NCBI GenBank assembly: GCA_964507445.1
Contig: CAZDQF010000010.1
Span: forward strand, 62,001 to 126,000
Length of the DNA: 64,000 bases
Origin: GCA-2683135 sp964507445
GTDB lineage: Bacteria; Planctomycetota; GCA-002687715
Direction: 5' to 3'
The notes under the pieces: generated by a model
What the model saw: only the letters and a program-made list of their open reading frames with translations
What the model was told of the DNA's origin: nothing
Database searches by the model: none
Part shown: one piece after another, positions 42,548 to 50,918 of the stretch
Position numbering within the stretch: the stretch's first letter is position 1
Layout of the letters: each line of letters starts with the position of its first letter
Position numbers and translations under genes: made by a program

Positions 42548-44014
42548 TCAGTCCCGGTACAGCCCCGGCATGAAGAGCGCCATGGCCGTGAAGACCTCCA
42601 GGCGACCGAACAGCATGAGGAACGACAACAGCACCTTCCCGGGTCCCGGGAGGTCCGCGTAGTTGTCCGTCGGACCGACCGCTCCCAGCCCCGGGCCGAT
42701 GTTCCAGAGCGTCGCCACCACGCTGGTGATGGCCGTCTGCATGTCGATCCCCGGGTCCATCACCGAGAGCGCGACGGTGGACCCCGCGAACAGCAGGATC
42801 GACACGGCGAAGAACGCCAGGACGTTGCGCATGACCTCATCGCTGACCTCGTGCCCACCGACCAGCATGGTCCGCACGCGGTGAGGCCGGATGAAGCGGC
42901 GCAGTTCATGAGCGATGTACTTCACGACGAGCATGATCCGGAAGACCTTCATGCCCCCCGCCGTGCTCCCGGCGCTGCCGCCGACGAACATGAGCATGAC
43001 CAGCATCATCCCCAGCGCCGTCGGCCAGGTCTCGAAATCCGCGGTGCCGTACCCGGTCGAGGTCCCGACGGCGACCACGGTGAACGCCGCGTCCAGCGTG
43101 GCGCGGCCGCCGTGGTCATAGTCACCGCACGACAACAACATGGACACCGTGAGGACCACCATCACGACCATGATGCCGGCGTACGTCCTGAACTCCGGGT
43201 CCTTTACGAAGTGGCGCAGCCCGTCCCGACGGGCCCGGAAGTAGAGGGTGAAGTTCACCCCCGCCAGGAACATGAACGCCGTGATGATGATCTCCACGGC
43301 GGCGCTGTCGAAGCGCCCGATAGAGCTCCCGTAGGTCGAGAACCCGCCCGTCGACACGGTGCTGAAGGTGTGCACCACGGCGTCGTAGAGGTCGAGGCCC
43401 GCGACCATGAGCAGGGTCGCCTCCACGGCGCTCATCAGGAGATAGAGATTCCAGAGCGCCAGGGCGGTCTCGCGGATACGCGGCTTCAGGTCGTCCGTCT
43501 GCACCCCGGGCGCCTCGAACTGATAGAGGAGCCGGCCGCCCACGCCGAGCGCCGGCAGGACGGCGACGAACAGGACGACGATCCCCATACCCCCGAGCCA
43601 CTGCGTCATGGAGCGCCAGAACATGAGCCCGCGATCGTCGAGCCCATGCTGGTCGACGTCCCGCAAGATGGTCGATCCGGTCGTGGTGAACCCGGACATG
43701 GACTCGAAGAACGCGTCCTCCAGGTTCGGGATCATGCCGGAGAGGACGAACGGCACGGCGCCGAGGAGCGCGGCGGCGAGCCAGCAGCCGGTTACGATCA
43801 GCAGCCCCTCGCGCCGATACAGGTTGCGCGACGCCTCCTTGAAGGCCCGGCGCAAGACGAGGCCGCCGGACAAGCCGACGGCGATGGGGATGGCGAAGGC
43901 CCAGTAGGCGTCGTCCTCTCCGTAGAGATAGGCGACCAGCAGGGGCACCGAGAGCATGGCCGAGATGAAGCAGCAAAACGTGCCCAGGATGTGAACGACG
44001 CGACCGTAGTTCAT
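42548..44014 (-). CDS. trkH: Trk-type potassium uptake channel TrkH
   Basis: A 488-residue polytopic K+ channel subunit of the TrkH/KtrB family, with four M1-P-M2 repeats. The pore loops hold the selectivity-filter glycines: TTTGST, STVSTGGFS, GTSTGYGT and NIGPGLG. The gating-loop segment FVGGSAGSTAGGMKVFRI between repeats 3 and 4 is conserved. Length and topology are typical. It follows trkA by 4 nt, so channel and its NAD/ATP-binding gate are co-expressed. Confidence 0.96.
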   Translation of the reverse strand: MNYGRVVHILGTFCCFISAMLSVPLLVAYLYGEDDAYWAFAIPIAVGLSGGLVLRRAFKEASRNLYRREGLLIVTGCWLAAALLGAVPFVLSGMIPNLEDAFFESMSGFTTTGSTILRDVDQHGLDDRGLMFWRSMTQWLGGMGIVVLFVAVLPALGVGGRLLYQFEAPGVQTDDLKPRIRETALALWNLYLLMSAVEATLLMVAGLDLYDAVVHTFSTVSTGGFSTYGSSIGRFDSAAVEIIITAFMFLAGVNFTLYFRARRDGLRHFVKDPEFRTYAGIMVVMVVLTVSMLLSCGDYDHGGRATLDAAFTVVAVGTSTGYGTADFETWPTALGMMLVMLMFVGGSAGSTAGGMKVFRIMLVVKYIAHELRRFIRPHRVRTMLVGGHEVSDEVMRNVLAFFAVSILLFAGSTVALSVMDPGIDMQTAITSVVATLWNIGPGLGAVGPTDNYADLPGPGKVLLSFLMLFGRLEVFTAMALFMPGLYRD

Positions 44015-44018
44015 CGAC

Positions 44019-45389
44019 TCAACTGGAGGACGCCTCTGACTCCGGGTTACCCCGGGCGGCGAACACCTCGCCGACGTCGTCCAGCACCTCCCGCTTCACG
44101 AAGACGATCATATGGTCACCCACCTCCGCCACCGTGTCCCCGCCCGGCACGATGGCCTCTTCGCCGCGGATGATGCCGCCGATGACGCTCTCCCGCGGAA
44201 ACGGGATGCCGCTGAGCTTCTGCCCGAGGTACTTCCAGTTCTCGGGCACCGTCCGATCCAGCACCTCCGCCGCGCCGTGGTGGATCTGCGCGATGGACCC
44301 CTGGGAGGCGCCGCGGACGTACTGCGCGATTCGCCGGGCCACCAGCTTGCGCGGGCTGACAGCGCGGTCGACTCCGAGGCGCGCCACCAGGGACGCGTAG
44401 TCCGATCGGTTGACCATGGCGATGGTCTTGGAGGCGCCCAGGTTGCTCGCCAGCTGGCATGCCAGCAGGTTGACCTCATCGTTGGGGGTGAGGCTGATGA
44501 AGTAACCCGTCTTGTGAACCCCCTCCTGGTTGAGGAGCTCCATGTCCGTCCCGGCCCCGTGGACCACCTCGGCCCCCTCCAGCTCCTTGGAGAGCCGCTC
44601 CGCCTCGTCCTTCTCGGGCTCGATGATGCGCACCTTGACCCCGAGGGCCCCCAGGTCCCGCGCCACCAGCAAGGCGATGGGCCCGCCGCCGGAGATGAGC
44701 ACGCGCTTGGGCAGATCCCGCCGGCCTCCCAGGGCCTTCTCCGCCTTGTCCAGGCCCTCCGGCATGCCCATGAGCATGACGTAGTCTCCCGGCTGCAACT
44801 CGTGATCTCCGCGCGGGATCACGATGTCCGTGCCCCGCAGGACACCCGTGGCCCGGACGGTGCTGACCATCTTCAGGTCCTTGAAGGACTTCCCCGCCGC
44901 CGGGGAGTCTTCCAGGATTTCCAGGCGCCGCATCTGCAGGCGGCCTCCGGCCAGGTTCTCCACCGGCATGGCGTTCTGGCCACGGCAGACGCGCAGGATC
45001 TCGAGCGCCGCCATCTCCTCGGGGCTGATGATCAGGTCGAACCCCAGGATGTCCTTGTAGAGGAACTGGTTGTCCTGCACGTCCTGGGCGGCGTGGACCC
45101 GCACCACCGTGCGTCGCGCTCCCAGGCGCTTGGCGACGGTGCAGGCCACCATGTTCAGCTCGTCGCTGTTGGTCACCGCCACCACCAGGTCGGCGCTGGC
45201 GGCGCCGGCCTTGTCCAGGGTCGGGTAGGAGGCGCCATGGCCGACCACGGTCTGGACGTCGCTCACCCGCGCCACCCGTCGGAGGGAGCGCGCCTCCCGG
45301 TCGACGATGGTCACGCCGTGGGCTTCCTTCGTGAGGAAGCGGGCGAGGTGCGATCCCACCTCCCCGGCACCAATCACCAGAATGTTCAA
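44019..45389 (-). CDS. trkA: Trk potassium uptake regulatory protein TrkA
   Basis: A 456-residue cytoplasmic gating ring subunit. It has two RCK halves, each with a TrkA-N Rossmann domain and a TrkA-C domain. The first nucleotide motif is NILVIGAGEVGSHLA, the second LISGGGPIALLVARDLG. Two-domain TrkA of this length is typical. The start is TTG, with AGGGATAGG upstream. It is divergent from the secreted protein gene at 45496, with a 15-nt palindrome in the 106-nt gap. Confidence 0.95.
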   Translation of the reverse strand: MNILVIGAGEVGSHLARFLTKEAHGVTIVDREARSLRRVARVSDVQTVVGHGASYPTLDKAGAASADLVVAVTNSDELNMVACTVAKRLGARRTVVRVHAAQDVQDNQFLYKDILGFDLIISPEEMAALEILRVCRGQNAMPVENLAGGRLQMRRLEILEDSPAAGKSFKDLKMVSTVRATGVLRGTDIVIPRGDHELQPGDYVMLMGMPEGLDKAEKALGGRRDLPKRVLISGGGPIALLVARDLGALGVKVRIIEPEKDEAERLSKELEGAEVVHGAGTDMELLNQEGVHKTGYFISLTPNDEVNLLACQLASNLGASKTIAMVNRSDYASLVARLGVDRAVSPRKLVARRIAQYVRGASQGSIAQIHHGAAEVLDRTVPENWKYLGQKLSGIPFPRESVIGGIIRGEEAIVPGGDTVAEVGDHMIVFVKREVLDDVGEVFAARGNPESEASSS

Positions 45390-45434
45390 GTGCCTATCCC
45401 TTGGTCGCTTGTGGCGAACACCTGCATCCTACCA

Positions 45435-45449
45435 CCGGGTCGGACCCGG
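45435..45449. promoter_or_regulatory. 15-nt palindrome between trkA and the divergent secreted protein gene
   Basis: CCGGGTC (45435-45441) and GACCCGG (45443-45449) flank a single G. It lies 46 nt from each start codon, in position to affect both divergent genes. Confidence 0.35.
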
Positions 45450-45495
45450 ACCAGTGGTGCGCCGACGCGCCGGTTTGCGCTAAAAGAGAGGTGTC

Positions 45496-46911
45496 ATGCG
45501 CCCACTCATCCTCCTCATCCTCCTCGCCGGCACCGGGTCCGCCCAGGTGGGGGCCGGGACCCTGATCCACTCCCTCTCCCCGTTCCAGCTGTCCGGCGTC
45601 TCCTCCGTCCAGCTGCCGGGCAACCCCAGCGTCACCCCCAACGAGGTCTGCGCGTGGTCGGCCTCGGACGCCCCGGGAGACATGCGTTCTCTGTTCAACG
45701 CCCAGCAGCTGGGGCTGCTGCTGGGTGACGTGGATGGGGACGGCCTGCCCTTCGACTGGCCCGACATCAACGCCATCCACTGCCCCGCCCCGTCCCCGGC
45801 CAGCGGCCGCACCCAGCCGGACATCTTCGACTGTCGCTTCTCCGTGTCCTCCACCATCTCGGGCGGCGGGCTGGTGATCGCGACGCCGGGAGACGTGTTC
45901 CGGTTCTCGGGGATAGGGACCGTCACCACCGTCCTCAGCAGCGGCCAGATCCAGGCGGCCCTGGGCAGCTTCTCTCCCGTGGACGTAGACGCCTACACGG
46001 AGCTCCCGGACGGCAGCGTCATGGTCTCCCTGGCCAACGTCGGCGGCGGCAACAACATCGTCAACCCCCTCACGGGCTCCGTCGGTGGGTTCGTCAGCTT
46101 CACCCCGGCGGACGTGTTCATCCTGCGGCCGCCGTTCGGCGCCCTGCCCGCCCTGTTCGCATACCGCCAGCCCGAACTGCAGGTGGTCGTCAACTTCTAC
46201 TACGGAAACTGGCCGTCGCCGGACGTGGTGGGCATCGACGCGCAGCGGCTGTGGCCCGGATCAGCGCCGGCGCCGCTCAACAACCCCAACGACCCGCTGA
46301 ACATCTACCAGGGAGGCACCCGCCCGTACCTGCTGTGGACCATCGGCGGCGACGACAACGTGTTCTGCTGGAACAACCAGCTCAACCCGCTCACCTCGAG
46401 CCACAACTTCTACGCCATCGTCGGCAACCAGGCCTCGTCCGTCGGGGGCTACACCACCAACATCGGCGTCGGGCGGGTGCTCACGGACGCCCTGTGCGTG
46501 ATCCCCACGGACCTCGGAGACGACTCCCGGTTGACCCTCGACGCCACCGACCTCACGCCCTCGGCGGGCTCCGTCGTGACCCTGAGCGTCCGCGGCCCGC
46601 CGGTGAGCGGCCGCCGGTTCCAGCTCGGACTCTCCACATCCCTCGCCACGGGTACGGGCATCTCCCCCGTGCCCTACGGCCTCGGGTGGGTGCTGCTGGA
46701 CCCGACGGACCCGCTCCTGCTGGCGTCCCTGGACCCGGGCCTCGCTCCCCTGTTCCAGACCCTCCCGGCGGACGGGTTCGGCACATCCCAGTCCTTCGCC
46801 CTCTCCATCCCGGCGACCATCCCCTCCGGGACGACATTCCACCTGCAGGGCTATCTCCTGGGAGACCCGGCGCCGCCCCTCACGGGCGCCCTCACGGTGG
46901 TGGTGAACTGA
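45496..46911 (+). CDS. Secreted protein with a shared C-terminal sorting-like module
   Basis: A 471-residue exported protein of unknown function. It has a short signal peptide (cleavage near SAQ, residue 16), a beta-rich body with a Ca-binding-like DVDGDG loop (around residues 76-81, GLLLGDVDGDGLPFDWPDIN), and a C-terminal module (about 340-471). That module matches the end of the protein at 26060: both contain VTL.V...P..GR...L.LS and close with SG.TFHL.G...D.A.P. The shared module may be an outer-membrane or surface-sorting domain. GAGAGG precedes the ATG. It converges with the TPR-peptidase gene across a perfect 16-bp palindrome. Confidence 0.7.
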   Translation: MRPLILLILLAGTGSAQVGAGTLIHSLSPFQLSGVSSVQLPGNPSVTPNEVCAWSASDAPGDMRSLFNAQQLGLLLGDVDGDGLPFDWPDINAIHCPAPSPASGRTQPDIFDCRFSVSSTISGGGLVIATPGDVFRFSGIGTVTTVLSSGQIQAALGSFSPVDVDAYTELPDGSVMVSLANVGGGNNIVNPLTGSVGGFVSFTPADVFILRPPFGALPALFAYRQPELQVVVNFYYGNWPSPDVVGIDAQRLWPGSAPAPLNNPNDPLNIYQGGTRPYLLWTIGGDDNVFCWNNQLNPLTSSHNFYAIVGNQASSVGGYTTNIGVGRVLTDALCVIPTDLGDDSRLTLDATDLTPSAGSVVTLSVRGPPVSGRRFQLGLSTSLATGTGISPVPYGLGWVLLDPTDPLLLASLDPGLAPLFQTLPADGFGTSQSFALSIPATIPSGTTFHLQGYLLGDPAPPLTGALTVVVN

Positions 46912-46913
46912 CC

Positions 46914-46929
46914 GCGCGAGGCCTCGCGC
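46914..46929. terminator. Perfect 16-bp palindrome between convergent genes
   Basis: GCGCGAGGCCTCGCGC occupies almost the entire gap between the stop codons at 46911 (plus) and 46930 (minus). It can form the same hairpin in either transcript and so may act as a bidirectional terminator, though there are no U-tracts. Confidence 0.5.
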
Positions 46930-48162
46930 TCAGCGCAGGCCCCGCAACCAGTCCTGCTCCGCTGACGCCAGGTCCACCCGCAGGACCCGCTTGAACGCCG
47001 CGGCGAACTCCTCGCCGGAGCGCCACCCCTCGAGGAGGCTGGCCAGGGCCGACCACCCATGGCGATCCACCAGGTACCGGGTGAAGTGGAGGGCCTGGGA
47101 GTAGTAGAGGCTCACCTCGTCGCGGTTCTCGATGCCGGCCCAGGAGGCGGGCAGGCTGGCCACGGAGCGGTAGCGACCGGCGCGGCGAGCGGCGGAGATG
47201 CGCTCACCGGTCACCCGCCCGGGGCGCTTGCCCTCCCGTAGCTGGGCCATGCCTTCGTTCAGCCAGGTGGGCACCCGGGGGCAGAGCTTGCGGATGAACC
47301 AATGGGCGAGCTCATGATCCAGGGTGGCCCGGATCTCGGACTGCAATCGGTCCCAGTTGCGGACGGGGACGCGGATCTTGCCGTCGAACAAGCCCCCGGT
47401 CCAGGAGTGGGCGCCGGTGGCGGCCTTGTACTCGGAGCGGGTGTAGAGGATCACCGTCAGCTGGTCCTTCGGCCACACCCGCAGGTCCGAGGCGAAGCTG
47501 TCATAGGACCGGTCCAGGAGGTCGAGTACGGAGGCTCCGACGCGGCGGAACCCCTCGTCGTCGTACTTGACCGAGAACTGGCCGCGGGTCTCCTTGAAGA
47601 ACCGGCTCTCCACCTTCTTCTCTCGCCGCACCTTCTTCAGGAACCGGACGAAGCGGGGGCTCTCCTTGAGCTTGGGGTCGAGCTTGGCGGCGGTCTCCAG
47701 GCACTGCGCGGCCTCCTCCAGGAACTCCTCCCGGTACTCCAGCCTCCCCAGGCCCTCGAACAGCTGCGCCGAGTCCGGGTGCTCCTTCAGCGCCGTCTCC
47801 AAGGTGCGGCGAGCCTGGAACAGGGAACCGGCGAGCACCTGGACCTCCGCCAGCAGGGCGTCGAACGCCGGCTCTTCGCCGTCGAGATCGATGGCGGCCC
47901 GCAGGGCCTCCTCCGCCTGGCGCAGGGAGCCCGCCTTCTTCAGCTCGAAGGCGCGACCGTGCAGCGCCCGGGCCAGGTTCTGCCCGATCACCTCGTTGTC
48001 CGGGTCGAGACGCCGAGCCTCCTCGAACAGGGGCAACGCCTTGGCGTAGTCCTTGTCTCCGAACAGGACCACCGCCTCCTCATTGAGCTTGTGGGCCCGC
48101 TCCTTGTCCGGTTGCTGACCGACCGCGCACGCGGTGATCAGCAGCAGCAGCAGCCACCTCAT
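46930..48162 (-). CDS. TPR lipoprotein with gluzincin (peptidase MA-like) domain
   Basis: A 410-residue exported protein. The signal ends ITAC, so Cys12 is probably lipidated. TPR-type repeats occupy about 20-165 (ALPLFEEARRLDPDNEVIGQNLARAL, AEEALRAAIDLDGEEPAF, ARRTLETALKEHPDSAQLFEGLG). The C-terminal peptidase domain (about 190-400) has HELAH (283-287) and a downstream WLNEGMAQ, where E303 would be the third zinc ligand, as in peptidase MA-like gluzincins. It starts at an ATGA overlap with the kinase gene, so the two are translationally coupled. Target unknown; TPRs suggest protein substrates or partners in the envelope. Confidence 0.85.
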   Translation of the reverse strand: MRWLLLLLITACAVGQQPDKERAHKLNEEAVVLFGDKDYAKALPLFEEARRLDPDNEVIGQNLARALHGRAFELKKAGSLRQAEEALRAAIDLDGEEPAFDALLAEVQVLAGSLFQARRTLETALKEHPDSAQLFEGLGRLEYREEFLEEAAQCLETAAKLDPKLKESPRFVRFLKKVRREKKVESRFFKETRGQFSVKYDDEGFRRVGASVLDLLDRSYDSFASDLRVWPKDQLTVILYTRSEYKAATGAHSWTGGLFDGKIRVPVRNWDRLQSEIRATLDHELAHWFIRKLCPRVPTWLNEGMAQLREGKRPGRVTGERISAARRAGRYRSVASLPASWAGIENRDEVSLYYSQALHFTRYLVDRHGWSALASLLEGWRSGEEFAAAFKRVLRVDLASAEQDWLRGLR

Positions 48163-49361
48163 CGCCGCTGCCCCGGCCGGCGGCGAGGCGGCGTCCAGTT
48201 CCCCCCCGAGGACTTCCCGCTGCCGCCGCGGGCCTTTGGCTTCTTCACCACGACCCGGCTCCGGTCCTCCTCGAACGGCATCTTGAGGTCCACGTCACCG
48301 GCCGTGGACTTCCCCGGCTGCGCCGACAGGGTCTTCTTGCCGCGGATCTGCTCGGACACATCCTCGATGAGCTCCGCGGGGCTCTGGTAACGGACCTCCT
48401 TCTCGAGGGCCATCATCTTCTGGATGAAGTAGTGCAGGTGGGGAGAGATGCCCATGGCCTTGAGCTCCGGTGAACGCAGCTCGTCCATGAGCCGCTCCGC
48501 CATGGTCTCGTGGCTGGTCTCCCCTTCGAACGGGAGCTTCCCGACCACCAGCTGGTAGAGGGTGACCCCCAGGGCGTAGATGTCGCTGCGGACGTCCAGG
48601 CCGCCCTCGGCACGGGCCTGCTCCGGGGCGATGTACTGAGCGGTGCCGGCGGTGGTCTCCCCCTCCTGACCTCCGGCCTTGATGGCGAGGCCCAGGTCGC
48701 AGAGCTTCACCACGTTGTCGGGGTCGATGAGGATGTTCCCGGGCTTGATGTCACGGTGCACCAGGCCTCGTTCGTGCAGGTGCACCAGGGCCCGCGCGGT
48801 CTGCAGCACGATGTAGAGGGCCGCGTCCTCCTCGAAGCGCCCCGACTCATCCAGCACCTCCTGGATCGAGCGGCCGGAGACGCGCTCCATGACCATGTAG
48901 ACCAGCCCGTCATGCTCCGACACGGCGTAGCCGCGGACGATGTTCTCGTGTTCCAGAGAGCACAACAGGTCGCCCTCGGCACGGAACTCCCTGACGTTCT
49001 CCTCACCGCGCGCCAGGGCCGGCAGCAGCACCTTCACGGCCACGTCCCGCCCCTTCTGATCCCGGGCCCCGTAGACCTTGCTCATGCCTCCCTGGCCCAG
49101 CATGCCGTCCAGCACCAGCCCGGGCAGCAACCCGGCCGGCGGGCTCTCAGGGGAGGTGAACCAGGCCACCTCGGCGCCCGTCACCCAGCCCTTGCGGTGA
49201 CAGATCTCCGCCACCGAGAGCTGGCGACCGCGGGCGCCCAGCTCTTTTTGTTTGGCCAGGACGGCCCGCATGGTGTTTTCCGGGAGCACACCGTCCACCA
49301 CCATCCGCGCCGCAAATTGCACGTCTTCGGGGGTCCCAGGTGTCGGAAACGATATGTCCAT
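48159..49361 (-). CDS. Hanks-type serine/threonine protein kinase
   Basis: A 400-residue eukaryote-like kinase without a transmembrane segment. An N-terminal extension (1-78) contains a helical region (EDVQFAARMVVDGVLPENTMRAVLAKQKELG). The kinase domain (about 83-345) has GQGGMSKVYG (89-98), the ATP-anchoring K110, HRDIKPGN with the catalytic Asp204, DLG (222-224) and IAPEQ, so it should be active. The tail (345-400) is basic and Ser/Pro-rich. The ATG at 49361 is chosen because the upstream frame lacks kinase features. It overlaps the peptidase gene by 4 nt and is divergent from the Clp-type ATPase. Confidence 0.93.
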   Translation of the reverse strand: MDISFPTPGTPEDVQFAARMVVDGVLPENTMRAVLAKQKELGARGRQLSVAEICHRKGWVTGAEVAWFTSPESPPAGLLPGLVLDGMLGQGGMSKVYGARDQKGRDVAVKVLLPALARGEENVREFRAEGDLLCSLEHENIVRGYAVSEHDGLVYMVMERVSGRSIQEVLDESGRFEEDAALYIVLQTARALVHLHERGLVHRDIKPGNILIDPDNVVKLCDLGLAIKAGGQEGETTAGTAQYIAPEQARAEGGLDVRSDIYALGVTLYQLVVGKLPFEGETSHETMAERLMDELRSPELKAMGISPHLHYFIQKMMALEKEVRYQSPAELIEDVSEQIRGKKTLSAQPGKSTAGDVDLKMPFEEDRSRVVVKKPKARGGSGKSSGGNWTPPRRRPGQRR

Positions 49362-49439
49362 GCCTCGAGCATCTCCTCCCGGTCGGATCGTACGGATGGG
49401 ACACGCCAGTCGCAAACGACACCTCACAGGGTGCCACAA

Positions 49440-49474
49440 ACCCTGCACAGCAGGGTCTCTAAATAACCGTTATT
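49440..49474. promoter_or_regulatory. Two palindromes between the divergent kinase and Clp-type genes
   Basis: ACCCTGC/GCAGGGT (49440-49446 and 49450-49456, spacer ACA) and AATAAC/GTTATT (49462-49467 and 49469-49474, spacer C) lie close together about 80-110 nt from each start. The second is strikingly A+T-rich for this genome. They look like operator sites shared by the two genes. Confidence 0.4.
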
Positions 49475-49551
49475 GGGCGGCCGATGATTCGGTTGGCGGA
49501 CAACCAACAGGCGGGTTGCGAGCCAGCTGGGCAGCGGAGAAAGGAAGTCAC

Positions 49552-50904
49552 ATGTCGGGTGGAGAATTCAATCTGGTCCTCAAGTACTGCGAAGCCCTGG
49601 ACGAGTTCGTCCGCATCCGCGTGTACAGCGAGAGTGAGACCCGGGCGATCCTGGATCGGGCGACCATCGCGGACCGCGCCACCTATCAGGTCCACGTGGT
49701 CAATACGTGCATCCTGGACTACAACCGAAACCTGGCCAACCGCCTGGACGAGATCCGGACCACCGGCGGTATCCCGGACATCGAGGACCTCCTCTACCTC
49801 CTCTGCATCGACGTCAACCCGGGCCTCGAGATCCACCAGATCGCGGTGCCCCTGGCCCTCGACAACGAGCTCGAGGATCACGAGGACGCGGACGTCAACC
49901 AGGTCCAGCGCAAGTCCGAGAAGCAGCTCGAGCGGATCATGGTCGTCGACCATGAGATGAAGAAGCGCATCGTCGGCCAGGACACCGCCATCGACACGGT
50001 CTGCCGATCGGTCAAGAAGGCCGCCGTCGGCCTGCGAGACCCGCGTCGGCCCATCGGAGCGTTCCTGTTCGTCGGTCACGTCGGCGTGGGCAAGACCGAG
50101 CTGGCGAAGACCCTGTCCGAGTACCTGTACGGCAGCCAGTCCCATCTCATCCGGGTCGACTGCTCCGAGTACGCCCTGCCCCACGAGTACGCCAAGCTCA
50201 TCGGCTCACCGCCGGGCTACATCGGGCACAACGAGGGCGGCTACCTGACGGAGGCGGCCAAGGAGCTGGACGAGTTCGTCGTCCTGTTCGACGAGATCGA
50301 GAAGGCCCACTCCAAGATGCACAACATCCTCCTCCAGCTGCTGGACGAGGGCATGATCACCGACTCCAAGGGCTTCAAGGTCTCCTTCCGCAACGCCCTG
50401 GTCCTGATGACCAGCAACCTGGGCGTGCGTGAGGTGGAGTCCTTGCGCGGCTCCATCGGCTTCGACTGGGAGAACCGCCAGGAGCCGTCGTTCGAGGAGA
50501 TGAAGGGCGAGATCGACGAGGCGTTGAAGAAGGCCTTCCGTCCCGAGTTCCTCAACCGGCTGGACGAGACCATCATCTTCAACACCCTGTCCCCGGACGA
50601 CAGCGTGCGGATCGCCGACATCCTGTTGGACGAGCTGCAGAAGATCGCACGCCGCGCAGGCATCATCATGAACTGCGACGACACGGTGAATCGCTGGATC
50701 GCGGAGACCGGCTACAAGCGGGAGTTCGGAGCCCGGGAGCTGAAGCGCACCATCAAGCAGCGCGTGGAGACCCCGCTCACGGACCTGATGCTGGACGGCA
50801 CCCTCAAGGAGGGGATGCTGGTGAACGTCAGCGCCAAGTCTGGCGAGATCACCTTCGATCCTCAGGCCCTCGAGGTGGCCCACACCAGCCCCGCCAGCAT
50901 CTGA
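49552..50904 (+). CDS. Single-ring Clp/HSP100-type AAA+ ATPase
   Basis: A 450-residue ATPase with only one AAA+ module, of the ClpA/ClpB D2 type. Residues 1-125 are not a Clp-N domain and match nothing I know. The AAA module has Walker A GHVGVGKT (175-182), the pore loop GYIG (222-225), Walker B VVLFDE (243-248), sensor-1 LMTSNLG, the arginine-finger region FRPEFLNRLDE, and a C-terminal D2-small domain with sensor-2 GARELKR. The LGF/IGF-type ClpP-binding loop is not evident, so it may be a ClpP-independent unfoldase. The ATG at 49552 has AAAGGAAG 5 nt upstream; the longer frame from 49252 is rejected. Divergent from the kinase gene. Confidence 0.85.
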   Translation: MSGGEFNLVLKYCEALDEFVRIRVYSESETRAILDRATIADRATYQVHVVNTCILDYNRNLANRLDEIRTTGGIPDIEDLLYLLCIDVNPGLEIHQIAVPLALDNELEDHEDADVNQVQRKSEKQLERIMVVDHEMKKRIVGQDTAIDTVCRSVKKAAVGLRDPRRPIGAFLFVGHVGVGKTELAKTLSEYLYGSQSHLIRVDCSEYALPHEYAKLIGSPPGYIGHNEGGYLTEAAKELDEFVVLFDEIEKAHSKMHNILLQLLDEGMITDSKGFKVSFRNALVLMTSNLGVREVESLRGSIGFDWENRQEPSFEEMKGEIDEALKKAFRPEFLNRLDETIIFNTLSPDDSVRIADILLDELQKIARRAGIIMNCDDTVNRWIAETGYKREFGARELKRTIKQRVETPLTDLMLDGTLKEGMLVNVSAKSGEITFDPQALEVAHTSPASI

Positions 50905-50918
50905 GCGCCGCTGGGCGA

